A program made the position numbers and the translations under genes. Below are positions 16,233-24,413 of a stretch of 64,000 bases of DNA, in pieces. Location of the stretch: NCBI RefSeq assembly GCF_001613425.1, contig NZ_BDCI01000053.1, positions 22,374-86,373 of the forward strand, in the 5' to 3' direction. The stretch's first letter is position 1. Each line of letters starts with the position of its first letter. Under the pieces are notes generated by a model that worked only from the letters and a program-made list of their open reading frames with translations, was not told the DNA's origin and ran no database searches. The stretch comes from Nocardia vulneris (GTDB lineage: Bacteria > Actinomycetota > Actinomycetes > Mycobacteriales > Mycobacteriaceae).

Positions 16233-18236
16233 TCAGGACTCCTGGTTTTCGTTGCTCTCGGCGGGATCGACGACGGCAAGGACGGCGCCCACGTCGACCT
16301 GCTGGCCGACGGTGACATTGACGGCGCTGAGCACGCCGGCGGCGGGGGCGGCGATGGTGTGCTCCATCTTCATCGCCTCCAGCCACAGGATGGGCTGGCC
16401 CTGTTCGACCCGGCTGCCGACCTCGGCGCCGAGCCGGATCACGCTGCCGGGCATGGGCGCGAGCAGGGAGCCGGTGGCCACCTGGTCGGCCGGATCGCTG
16501 AAGCGCGGCAGTTTGCGCGCGCTGACCGGCCCGAGCGGCGAGTCCACGCACACCAGCTCGCCGTACCTGGCTACGTCGAAATGCCTACGGACCGAGCCTC
16601 TTTCGCCCGGCACCGCGAGCACCACGCGGTCGGGGCTCGACTCGACCAGCGCGAGCCCGTCGTGGCCGTCCACCGCCACCACCCCACGGGTGTAGCGGTA
16701 GCCGATATCGTGGGTGCCGCTGGTACGGCTCTCGAACAGCTTGTGCGTCGACTGCGACGGCAGGTTGCGCCAACCGCTGGGCAGTCCACCGCCGGCCCGG
16801 GCGGCGGTGCGGTTCGCCGCGGCGTCGGCCAGCGCGGCCGCCACCAAAGACAGTGCCTCGTCGGCCTCGGACACCAAAGGCGCTGCCAGCGTGTCCAATC
16901 CGTGCGTGCCGAAGAACGCGGTATCGGTGTCACCGGCCAGGAAGGCCGGGTGGCGCAGCACCCGGACCAGCAGGTCGCGGTTGGTCACCAGGCCGTGGAT
17001 CCGGGCCCGGTGCAACGCGGTCGCCAGCAGCCGCGCCGCCTCGTCGCGGGTTTCGGCGTAGGAGATGACCTTGGCCAGCATCGGGTCGTAGTGCACGCCG
17101 ACCACCGATCCGTCCACCACACCGGTGTCCAGCCGGATACCCGGCCGGTCGAGCAGATCGAATTCGGTGCGCACCAACGGGATGTCGAGCCGGTGCACGG
17201 TACCGCTCTGCGGCTGCCAGTCCTGCGCCGGATCCTCGGCGTAGAGCCGGACCTCGATCGAATGCCCGTGCATCGCAGGCGGTTCCGACGGCAGCGCGGC
17301 GCCGTCGGCCACGTCGAGTTGCAGGCGAACCAGATCCAGGCCGGTGGTGCACTCGGTGACCGGATGCTCTACCTGCAGGCGGGTGTTCATCTCGAGGAAG
17401 AAGAATTCGCCGCGCTCGTCGGCGAGGAATTCCACCGTGCCCGCGCCGGTGTAATCGATCGCGCCCGCAGCCAGCCGCGCCGCCTCGAACAGCCGCGCAC
17501 GCATCCCTTCGGTGCGCTCGACCAGCGGCGAGGGCGCCTCCTCGACGACCTTCTGATGCCTGCGCTGGATCGAGCATTCGCGCTCGCCGACCGCCCAGAT
17601 GGTGCCGTGCGTATCGGCCATCACCTGCACCTCGATATGCCTGCCGGTCTCGAGGTACCGCTCGCAGAACACCGTCGGATCACCGAAGGCCGACTCGGCC
17701 TCGCGCCGCGCGCCTTCGAGCTGCGGGGTCAGCTCCGCCAGGCTGCGGACCACGCGCATACCGCGCCCGCCGCCGCCCGCGGACGCCTTGATCAGGACCG
17801 GCAGATGATCCTCGGTGACCTCGGCCGGGTCCAGCTCGGCGAGCACCGGGACGCCCGCGGCGTCCATCATCTTCTTCGAAGCGACCTTGGAGCCCATCTG
17901 CTCGATCGCCTCGACCGGCGGGCCGATCCAGACCAGCCCCGCCGCGAGCACCGCCTTCGCGAAATCGGCGTTCTCGGACAGGAATCCGTAGCCGGGGTGC
18001 ACGGCGTCGGCACCCGCGGACAGCGCCGCCTCGATGATCAGATCACCACGCAGGTAGGTTTCGGCCGGGGTGTTGCCGGGCAGGCGGACCGCCGAATCCG
18101 CCTCCGCCACATGCGGGGCCGTCGCGTCCGCGTCCGAATAGACCGCGACGGTACTCAGACCGGTCCGCCGACAGGTGGCGAACACGCGGCGGGCGATCTC
18201 ACCCCGATTGGCAACCAGGACACTCGAGATTGGCAT
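16233..18236 (-). CDS. Acyl-CoA carboxylase alpha subunit (biotin carboxylase plus BCCP)
   Basis: 667 residues. Biotin carboxylase spans about residues 1-450: SVLVANRGEIARRVF, HPGYGFLSENADFA, the ATP-grasp loop KASAGGGGRGMRVV, and EMNTRLQVEHPVTE. The BCCP domain is at the C-terminus with the biotinylation motif EAMKMEH; the modified lysine is near residue 623. It pairs with the carboxyltransferase encoded just upstream, as in methylcrotonyl- or geranyl-CoA carboxylases. GAGGG 5-6 bases before the ATG at 18236 favours that start; a GTG at 18248 overlaps the accD stop. Confidence 0.94.
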   Translation of the reverse strand: MPISSVLVANRGEIARRVFATCRRTGLSTVAVYSDADATAPHVAEADSAVRLPGNTPAETYLRGDLIIEAALSAGADAVHPGYGFLSENADFAKAVLAAGLVWIGPPVEAIEQMGSKVASKKMMDAAGVPVLAELDPAEVTEDHLPVLIKASAGGGGRGMRVVRSLAELTPQLEGARREAESAFGDPTVFCERYLETGRHIEVQVMADTHGTIWAVGERECSIQRRHQKVVEEAPSPLVERTEGMRARLFEAARLAAGAIDYTGAGTVEFLADERGEFFFLEMNTRLQVEHPVTECTTGLDLVRLQLDVADGAALPSEPPAMHGHSIEVRLYAEDPAQDWQPQSGTVHRLDIPLVRTEFDLLDRPGIRLDTGVVDGSVVGVHYDPMLAKVISYAETRDEAARLLATALHRARIHGLVTNRDLLVRVLRHPAFLAGDTDTAFFGTHGLDTLAAPLVSEADEALSLVAAALADAAANRTAARAGGGLPSGWRNLPSQSTHKLFESRTSGTHDIGYRYTRGVVAVDGHDGLALVESSPDRVVLAVPGERGSVRRHFDVARYGELVCVDSPLGPVSARKLPRFSDPADQVATGSLLAPMPGSVIRLGAEVGSRVEQGQPILWLEAMKMEHTIAAPAAGVLSAVNVTVGQQVDVGAVLAVVDPAESNENQES

Positions 18237-18244
18237 CTGATCCC

Positions 18245-19843
18245 TCACATTCGGAAGACGCCGAAGCCGTCGGCGCCCTTGATCGGGGCATTGTGAATGG
18301 CCGACAAGGACATTCCCAATACGGTGCGGGTATCGCGCGGATCGATGACGCCGTCGTCATAGAGGCGACCGGACATGAACATGGCCAGCGACTCGGCCTC
18401 GATCTGCGCCTCGACCATGGCACGCATCCCGGCGTCGGCCTCCTCGTTGAACGGCTGCCCCTTGGCCTCGGCCGCCGCCCGGCCCACGATCGAGATGACG
18501 CCGGCCAGCTGCGCGCCGCCCATCACGGCGGATTTCGCACTGGGCCAGGCGAAGACGAACCGTGGGTCGTAGGCGCGTCCGCACATGCCGTAGTGCCCGG
18601 CGCCGTAGGAGGCGCCCATCAGCACCGAGATATGCGGCACCGTCGAATTGGAGACCGCGTTGATCATCATCGCGCCGTGCTTGATGATGCCCTTCTGCTC
18701 GTACTCCTTGCCGACCATGTAGCCGGTGGTGTTGTGCAGGAACAACAGTGGCGTGTCGGTCTTGTTCGCCAGCTGGATGAACTGGGTGGCCTTCTGCGAT
18801 TCCTCGGAGAACAGCACGCCCCGCGCGTTGGCCAGGATGCCGATCGGATAGCCGTGCAGCTCCGCCCACCCGGTGACCAGGCTACTGCCGTACAGCGGCT
18901 TGAACTCGTCGAAATCGGAGCCGTCCACGATGCGCGCGATCACCTCGCGCGGGTCGAACGGGATCTTCAGATCCGAGGGCACGATGCCGAGCAGATCCTC
19001 GGGGTCGTACAGCGGTTCGAGCACCGTCGGGCGCGGTGCCGGGCCCTGCTTGCGCCAGTTCAGCCTGCGGACGATGGCACGGCCGAGCCGGATCGCGTCC
19101 TGCTCGTCGATCGCGTAGTAGTCGGCCAGACCCGAGACGCGGGCGTGCATATCGGCCCCGCCGAGCGATTCGTCGTCGGACTCCTCGCCCGTCGCCATCT
19201 TGACCAGCGGCGGGCCGCCGAGGAACACCTTGGAGCGCTCCTTGATCATCACCACGTGATCGGACATGCCCGGGATGTAGGCGCCGCCCGCGGTCGAGTT
19301 ACCGAAAACCAGTGCGATGGTGGGGATTCCGGCCGCCGAGGCGCGGGTGAGGTCGCGGAACATGCGACCGCCGGGCACGAAGACTTCCTTCTGCGTCGGC
19401 AGGTCCGCGCCGCCGGACTCCACCAGCGAGATCACCGGTAACCGGTTCTCCCGCACGATATCGTTGATCCGCAACGTCTTTCGTAGTGTCCATGGATTGG
19501 ACGTGCCGCCACGCACGGTCGGATCGGGCGCGACGATCATGCATTCGACGCCCTCCACGATCCCGATGCCCGCGATGGTGCTCGCGCCGACGTGGAATTC
19601 GCTGCCCCACCCCGCCAGCGGGCACAGCTCCAGGAACGGCGAATCCTCGTCGACGAGCAGCTCGATCCGCTCGCGCGCGGTCAGTTTGCCGCGCTTGCGA
19701 TGCCGGGCCAGCTTCTCCGGCCCGCCGCCCGCGATCGCCTTGGCGAACTCGCCCTCCACCTCGGTGAGCTTGGCGGTCATGGCGTCCGCCGCGGCCGCGT
19801 AATCCGGCGACGCGGTGTCCAATGTGCTGCGCAGGGTGGTCAA
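18245..19843 (-). CDS. Acyl-CoA carboxylase beta subunit (carboxyltransferase)
   Basis: 532 residues, the usual length of 3-methylcrotonyl-CoA carboxylase beta. GKLTARERIELLVDEDSPFLEL opens the N-terminal crotonase-like domain, followed by GGTSNPWTLRKTLRINDI, SLVESGGADLPTQ, FGNSTAGGAYIPGMSDH and VFLGGPPLVKMATGEE. The C-terminal domain carries LFLHNTTGYMVGKEYEQKGIIKHGA and MGASYGAGHYGMCGRAYDPRFVF, which match the MCC/geranyl-CoA type rather than propionyl-CoA. The start is a TTG at 19843 that overlaps the preceding dehydrogenase stop as TTGA; no ATG or GTG lies nearby. Methylcrotonyl-CoA or a longer isoprenoid acyl-CoA is the likely substrate. Confidence 0.93.
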   Translation of the reverse strand: MTTLRSTLDTASPDYAAAADAMTAKLTEVEGEFAKAIAGGGPEKLARHRKRGKLTARERIELLVDEDSPFLELCPLAGWGSEFHVGASTIAGIGIVEGVECMIVAPDPTVRGGTSNPWTLRKTLRINDIVRENRLPVISLVESGGADLPTQKEVFVPGGRMFRDLTRASAAGIPTIALVFGNSTAGGAYIPGMSDHVVMIKERSKVFLGGPPLVKMATGEESDDESLGGADMHARVSGLADYYAIDEQDAIRLGRAIVRRLNWRKQGPAPRPTVLEPLYDPEDLLGIVPSDLKIPFDPREVIARIVDGSDFDEFKPLYGSSLVTGWAELHGYPIGILANARGVLFSEESQKATQFIQLANKTDTPLLFLHNTTGYMVGKEYEQKGIIKHGAMMINAVSNSTVPHISVLMGASYGAGHYGMCGRAYDPRFVFAWPSAKSAVMGGAQLAGVISIVGRAAAEAKGQPFNEEADAGMRAMVEAQIEAESLAMFMSGRLYDDGVIDPRDTRTVLGMSLSAIHNAPIKGADGFGVFRM

Positions 19844-21039
19844 GACTGGTACCCCAATCGTTTGGCGGCAAGGCCGGTCAGGATTTCGGTGGTGCCACCA
19901 CCGATGCCGAGGATGCGCATATCGCGGTATTGGCGTTCGATCTCGGATTCGCGCATGTAGCCGAGGCCGCCGAACAGCTGGACGGCCTGGTTGGCCACCC
20001 ATTCGCCCGCCTCGACGGCGGTGTTCTTGGCGAAGCAGACCTCGGCGATCAGGTCGGTCTCGCCATTCGCACTGCGCTGGGCCACATCCCGGGTGTAGAC
20101 GCGGGCGACGTCGATGCGCCGCGCCATCTCGGTGACGGTGTTCTGCACGGCCTGCCTGCTGATCAGCGGGCGGCCGAAGGTTTCCCGGCTGCGCACCCAG
20201 TCCAGGGTGAGATCGAGGCAGCGCTGCGCGCTCGAATACGCCTGCACCGCAAGGCCGACCCGCTCGCTGACGAACGCGCCCGCGATCTGGAAGAAACCGG
20301 AGTTCTCCGCGCCGACCAGATTCGCCGCGGGCACCCGGACGTCCACGTAGGACAGTTCGGCGGTGTCGGAGGCGCGCCAGCCCATCTTGTCCAGCTTGCG
20401 GCTCACGGTGAAGCCCGGCGTGCCCTTCTCCACCACCAGCAGCGAAATCCCTTGCGAACCGGGGCCGCCCGTGCGGACGGCGGTGACCACGTAGTCGGCC
20501 CGGCAGGCCGAGGTGATGTAGGTCTTGGCGCCGTTGACGATGTAGTGGTCGCCGTCGCGGCGCGCGGTGGTGGTGAGGTGGCCGACATCGGAACCGCCGC
20601 CGGGCTCGGTGATGGCGAGCGAGCCGATCTTCTCCCCCGCCAGCGTCGGGCGCACCCAGCGCTCGATCTGCTCGGGGTTGCCCGCGGCGATCATGTGCGG
20701 CACCGCGATACCGCAGGTGAACAGCGAGGCGAACAAGCCACCGGAGGCCCCCGCCTGGTGCAGTTCCTCGCAGACGATCATCGCGTCGATACCGTCACCG
20801 CCGGAACCGCCCGCGGATTCCGGGAATTGGATGCCGAGCAGGCCGAGCGCACCCGCCTTCTTGTGCAGCTCACGCGGGATCTCGCCGTCGCGCTCCCACT
20901 CGTCCAGATAGGGCAGGATCTCGCGCTCCGCGAAACTGCGCACCGTGGCACGCAATTCGCGCCGCTCCGGCGTATTCCAGTGCCCACCCGTCACCCGACC
21001 GCCGCCCCCGGCGGAATCGCTTCGCGATACTGAATTCAT
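19840..21039 (-). CDS. Acyl-CoA dehydrogenase (first of two)
   Basis: 399 residues. Signatures are LGLLGIQFPESAGGSGGDGIDA, IGSLAITEPGGGSDVGHLTTTA in the flavin domain, and QAVQLFGGLGYMRESEIERQYRDMRILGIGGGTTEILTG split across the C-terminal domain. The final stretch resembles citronellyl-CoA or long/branched-chain dehydrogenases. It oxidises an acyl-CoA with FAD and ETF. The ATG at 21039 overlaps the atuA-like stop as ATGA and has GGAG 5 bases upstream. Its stop overlaps the accD start, so atuA, this gene and accD are tightly coupled. Confidence 0.92.
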   Translation of the reverse strand: MNSVSRSDSAGGGGRVTGGHWNTPERRELRATVRSFAEREILPYLDEWERDGEIPRELHKKAGALGLLGIQFPESAGGSGGDGIDAMIVCEELHQAGASGGLFASLFTCGIAVPHMIAAGNPEQIERWVRPTLAGEKIGSLAITEPGGGSDVGHLTTTARRDGDHYIVNGAKTYITSACRADYVVTAVRTGGPGSQGISLLVVEKGTPGFTVSRKLDKMGWRASDTAELSYVDVRVPAANLVGAENSGFFQIAGAFVSERVGLAVQAYSSAQRCLDLTLDWVRSRETFGRPLISRQAVQNTVTEMARRIDVARVYTRDVAQRSANGETDLIAEVCFAKNTAVEAGEWVANQAVQLFGGLGYMRESEIERQYRDMRILGIGGGTTEILTGLAAKRLGYQS

Positions 21040-22748
21040 AGAAACTCCAATGGGATGTCGAGATGACGGGACCGCAGCCATTCGCCGAGTCCTTTGGCCT
21101 GTGGGTCGAATCGGGCCTGATAGGCGACGCCCTGTCCGAGCAGTCCCTCGATGATGAAGTTGACCGCGCGCAGATTGGGCAGCACATGCCGGGTCACGGT
21201 CAGCGCGGCAGCCTCGGGCAGCAGCTCTTTCACCCGGTCGACGGTGAGTGTGTGCACCAGCCAACGCCATTGGTCCTCGGTGCGCACCCAGACCCCGACA
21301 TTGGCGTTGCCGCCCTTGTCGCCGCTGCGCGCCAGCGCGATGCTGCCGAGCGGCGCACGCCGGGTTTCCCTGTCCGCCAATGGTTCCGGCAGCGCGGGCG
21401 CGTCCACCTCGGCGAGCGCCAGCGTGTCCGCGGCGGGCGCGATATCGGTGCGCGAACCATCCGGCAGCACCGCGACGTGCGGCACCTCGGTGGCCGCGAC
21501 GTAGCCCGGCGTGTAGACGCCGTAGGGTGAACCGTTGCCGGGCAACGTGGTGAAGCTGCATCCCGGGTAGCTGGCGAGCGCCAATTCGACGGCGACGCTG
21601 GAGAAGGCACGGCCCACCTTGTTCGGGTCGGCGTCGCGCACCACACAGCGCAGCAGCGCGCTGGCCTGCTCCTCGGTGTCGGCATCGGGCCGGTCCAGGC
21701 GGGCCAGTGTCCAGTCCAGCTCCGCAGGCTTGGTCGGCAGCCAGGACGCCAACTGCCGCTGTGCCAGTTCGGCTTTCGCCTCGATGTCGAGTCCGGTGAG
21801 GATGAAGGCCATCTCGTTGCGGAAGCCGCCCAGGGTATTCAACGAGACCTTCAGCGTGTCGGGCGGAGCCTCGCCGGCGACACCGCTGATCAACACCCGG
21901 TCCGGCCCGTCGGCGGCGAGTCGCACGGTGTCCAGCCGGGAGGTGACATCCGGCCCGGCGTAGCGCGCGCCCTGGATCTCGTACATGAGCTGCGCCGCGA
22001 CCGTGTCGACCGTGACCGCGCCGCCGGTGCCCTCGTGCTTGGTGATGACGCTGCTGCCGTCCCTGCGGATTTCGGCGATCGGGAAGCCGGGCCGGCCGAG
22101 ATCGGCGAGTTCGGTGAAGAAGGCGAAGTTGCCGCCGGTGGCCTGGGTGCTGCACTCGATCACGTGCCCGGCCACCACCGCACCCGCCAGCTGGTCGTAA
22201 TCGGTTCGGCCCCAGCCGAAGTGGGCGGCCGCCGGGCCGACGACCACCGACGCGTCGGTGACCCGGCCGGTCACCACGATATCGGCGCCGGCGTGCAGGC
22301 ATTCGACGATGCCCCAGGCGCCGAGGTAGGCATTGGCGGTGAGCGGGGCGCCGAGGCCGAGTTCGCTTGCGCGCCCGACCAGATCGTCACCTTCGACGTA
22401 GGCGATCTTGGCGTCGAGGCCGAGGTCCGCGGCCACCTCGCGCAGTCGCTCCGCCAGCCCCGCGGGATTCAGACCGCCCGCGTTCGCGACGATCTGCACG
22501 TTGCGTTCCAACGCCAGCCCGAGGCAGTCCTCGAGCTGTTTGACGAAGGTCTTGGCGTAACCGAGGCTCGGGTCCTTCATCCGGTCCCGGCCGAGGATCA
22601 GCATGGTCAATTCGGCGAGGTAGTCCCCGGTGAGCACGTCGAGCTGCCCACCTTCGAGCATCTCGCGCATCGCGCTGAACCGATCGCCGTAGAAGCCGGA
22701 ACAGTTGCCGATCCGGAGGACCTCCGGATTCGCGGCCAGCGTACTCAT
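21036..22748 (-). CDS. AtuA-like (DUF1446) acyclic terpene utilisation family protein
   Basis: 570 residues. The start, VLRIGNCSGFYGDRFSAMREML, then LDVLTGDYLAELTMLILGRD, NAGGLNPAGLAERLREVA and GADIVVTGRVTDASVVVGPAAA, are the DUF1446 core. The C-terminal part, IALARSGDKGGNANVGVWVR, matches the extra domain of long AtuA proteins. AtuA is required for growth on citronellol/geraniol in Pseudomonas, but its reaction is not established. It is the first gene of the operon, with GGAGG 11 bases before the ATG at 22748. With two dehydrogenases, a biotin carboxylase pair and an AtuE/LiuC-type hydratase behind it, a methyl-branched acyl-CoA pathway is implied. Confidence 0.88.
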   Translation of the reverse strand: MSTLAANPEVLRIGNCSGFYGDRFSAMREMLEGGQLDVLTGDYLAELTMLILGRDRMKDPSLGYAKTFVKQLEDCLGLALERNVQIVANAGGLNPAGLAERLREVAADLGLDAKIAYVEGDDLVGRASELGLGAPLTANAYLGAWGIVECLHAGADIVVTGRVTDASVVVGPAAAHFGWGRTDYDQLAGAVVAGHVIECSTQATGGNFAFFTELADLGRPGFPIAEIRRDGSSVITKHEGTGGAVTVDTVAAQLMYEIQGARYAGPDVTSRLDTVRLAADGPDRVLISGVAGEAPPDTLKVSLNTLGGFRNEMAFILTGLDIEAKAELAQRQLASWLPTKPAELDWTLARLDRPDADTEEQASALLRCVVRDADPNKVGRAFSSVAVELALASYPGCSFTTLPGNGSPYGVYTPGYVAATEVPHVAVLPDGSRTDIAPAADTLALAEVDAPALPEPLADRETRRAPLGSIALARSGDKGGNANVGVWVRTEDQWRWLVHTLTVDRVKELLPEAAALTVTRHVLPNLRAVNFIIEGLLGQGVAYQARFDPQAKGLGEWLRSRHLDIPLEFL

Positions 22749-22854
22749 CAGCGGGTATGCCTCCTCTGCGGTGCCGGACCGGCGGGGCGCAGCCGCGTGC
22801 CGCACCCGTGAAGTCCGCGTTCCGGGGTTCAGCATCACACCGCGCACAGAAAAA

Positions 22855-22874
22855 AGCAAGCGCGCGTGCTTGTT
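22855..22874. promoter_or_regulatory. Dyad operator before the atuA-like operon
   Basis: Inverted repeat with AGCAAGC (22855-22861) and GCTTGTT (22868-22874) around 6 bases, 107 bases before the atuA-like start and 64 before the divergent small membrane gene. CAAGC/GCTTG arms are typical of TetR operators in acyl-CoA operons. It is the likely site of the TetR protein at 13534-14148. Confidence 0.55.
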
Positions 22875-22938
22875 AATCGGCAGTGGGTCAGATCACCGCA
22901 GGAAGCGCGTGCGAAGCGAGTCATCAGGACAGAGCACA

Positions 22939-23109
22939 ATGGGCCCCGTGTCTACTGATGTCACCGTGATTCTCTTGATCGCCCTGGCCGGATTCCTGCT
23001 CGGCGGGGCGTATACGACGTGGAAGACCGCGCGACCGCTGTCGATCGCACTCGGGGTCTGCGCGGTACTCGCCGCGGCGGGCGGCATCACCTGGTGGGTC
23101 GGATCCTGA
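22939..23109 (+). CDS. Small two-TM membrane protein, 56 residues
   Basis: A short protein made almost wholly of two hydrophobic helices: VTVILLIALAGFLLGGAYTT and, after a short WKTARPL loop, SIALGVCAVLAAAGGITWW. I do not recognise a named family. AGGAC lies 8 bases before the ATG at 22939; a GTG at 22948 would shorten it by three residues. It is divergent from the atuA-like operon and ends 1 base before the convergent adenylate cyclase gene. Any functional link to the cyclase is speculation. Confidence 0.65.
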   Translation: MGPVSTDVTVILLIALAGFLLGGAYTTWKTARPLSIALGVCAVLAAAGGITWWVGS

Positions 23110-23110
23110 C

Positions 23111-24034
23111 TCAGTTCTCGGACAGCCGGAAGATGCGCAGGTCCTCGGGGACCCCGCTGAGCGGCGCGGCGAAGAAGCTGCGGCGGTACGGCTTCACGGC
23201 GTAGCCCAGTTCCGCGAGCGTCTCCGGCCGCAGCGACTGCAACGTCGCCTCGGACAGCATGGTGTTGCCGTTGCCGCCCGCCTCCATCACCCGGGCCGCG
23301 ATGGTGACGTCCACGCCGAGCCAGTCGCCGCCGATCTCCCGCGGCGAGCCGGTGTGCAGGCCGATCCGCATCTGCGGGCGGTAGTCCCGCACCTTCACGT
23401 CGGCCAGGTTGCGCTTGGCGTTGATCGCGGCCCGGACCGCGCGCTCGGCGGACGGGAACACCGCCATGACGCCGTCACCCATCCGCTTGACCACCTGACC
23501 GCCGCGCTCGGCGATCGGCGGCTCGATCGCCTTGGCCACGCGGCGGAGCAACTCCAAGGTCGCCTCGTCGCCCGCGGACAGCGACCAACTGGAGAACGCG
23601 ACCAGGTCGGTGAACATGACGGTTATCTCTTGGTTACCTTTGCCGCGGCCGACACGCTCCAGCATCGCCTGCCAGACCTGCAGCGCACCGAAACCGATCT
23701 CCCTGGCCGCGCTGGGGGTGTCGCCGACCAGCTTGTCCGCGGCGCGCGCGACGGCCCGCGCACCACCGGGGCCCGAAACCGACAGCGGGTCACCGAAAGA
23801 AGGGTCACCGGGCAGCTGCTCCCGCGCTTTGCGGAGCACTCCGATGAGATCTTTCCGGTTGTTCGCCGCGTTCATCAGCGTGGACAGCTGACCTTTGCGC
23901 AGCCCCGCGCGGGAGCGGCGGATCGGGCCGTCCGCGTCCGCGGGTACCAGCGGGATGACGACCTCGGGTGGAAGGGCATCCTCGCCCTCCGAATCCGACC
24001 CGGGCGCAGCACCGCCGGAAGGTGTTTCGCTCAC
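23111..24034 (-). CDS. Class III adenylate/guanylate cyclase
   Basis: About 307 residues. The catalytic domain fills residues 135-300: ITVMFTDLVAFSSWS with the first metal Asp, GGQVVKRMGDGVMAVFPSAE with the purine-side Lys and second metal Asp, MRIGLHTGSP, and LGVDVTIAARVMEAG with the transition-state Arg. The N-terminal 130 residues are helical and acidic (DALPPEVVIPLVPADADGPI, LSTLMNAANNRKDLIGVLRK) and could be a sensory domain. There is no TM segment, so it is cytosolic. The GTG at 24034 follows a TACCCT -10 (24041-24046) by 6 bases, so a leaderless start is likely; an ATG further upstream at about 24082 would extend it. Confidence 0.88.
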   Translation of the reverse strand: MSETPSGGAAPGSDSEGEDALPPEVVIPLVPADADGPIRRSRAGLRKGQLSTLMNAANNRKDLIGVLRKAREQLPGDPSFGDPLSVSGPGGARAVARAADKLVGDTPSAAREIGFGALQVWQAMLERVGRGKGNQEITVMFTDLVAFSSWSLSAGDEATLELLRRVAKAIEPPIAERGGQVVKRMGDGVMAVFPSAERAVRAAINAKRNLADVKVRDYRPQMRIGLHTGSPREIGGDWLGVDVTIAARVMEAGGNGNTMLSEATLQSLRPETLAELGYAVKPYRRSFFAAPLSGVPEDLRIFRLSEN

Positions 24035-24263
24035 GTGCAGAGGGTATCTCAGCCGTCCCGCGGCTGGTGGATCGCTGATCATGGCCACCTTGCTACCTCC
24101 CGACGGACGCAGCGGGCACGACATTGGGGCCGCCGATGGATAACGAGCTGGTTGCTGGTTCGAACTGTACCCGCGGATCCGGCCCCGCTGAAGCGACGTG
24201 ATTCACAGTTTCCGCGATGTTCACAGTGCCCGCCGACCGGCCATAATGCCCTCGGCCGAAACC

Positions 24264-24304
24264 TCATCGGCCCGGCGCGAAGGGGATTCGCACCGGGCCG
24301 ATGA
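24264..24304 (-). terminator. Large hairpin downstream of the ABC operon
   Basis: A 12-bp perfect stem, TCATCGGCCCGG (24264-24275) with CCGGGCCGATGA (24293-24304), enclosing an inner 5-bp stem GCGAA/TTCGC. It lies about 110 bases past the permease stop. Confidence 0.6.
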
Positions 24305-24375
24305 TCACACCGTCCACCGGGCAGTGGCGGGCGGTGCAGGGGCGCGCGGACCTCCCGACAAGGTCGGCGCCCCGA

Positions 24376-24405
24376 CCCGAGTGGCGAGGGAGGGCGACTC
24401 GGGTA
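24376..24405 (-). terminator. Hairpin immediately after the ABC permease
   Basis: ACCCGAGT (24376-24383) pairs with ACTCGGGT (24398-24405), beginning 8 bases past the permease stop codon on the minus strand. Confidence 0.6.
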
Positions 24406-24413
24406 GTTCCAGG

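Larger units (their letters stand above)
24035..24413. other. 379-bp intergenic region between adenylate cyclase and ABC permease
   Basis: No gene was seen. It holds the cyclase promoter at its left end, direct repeats TTCACAGT about 17 bases apart near 24203-24227, and two hairpins at its right end that probably end the ABC operon. A TTCACA-16-CATAAT pair near 24222-24247 on the plus strand looks promoter-like but has no ORF to serve. Confidence 0.5.
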
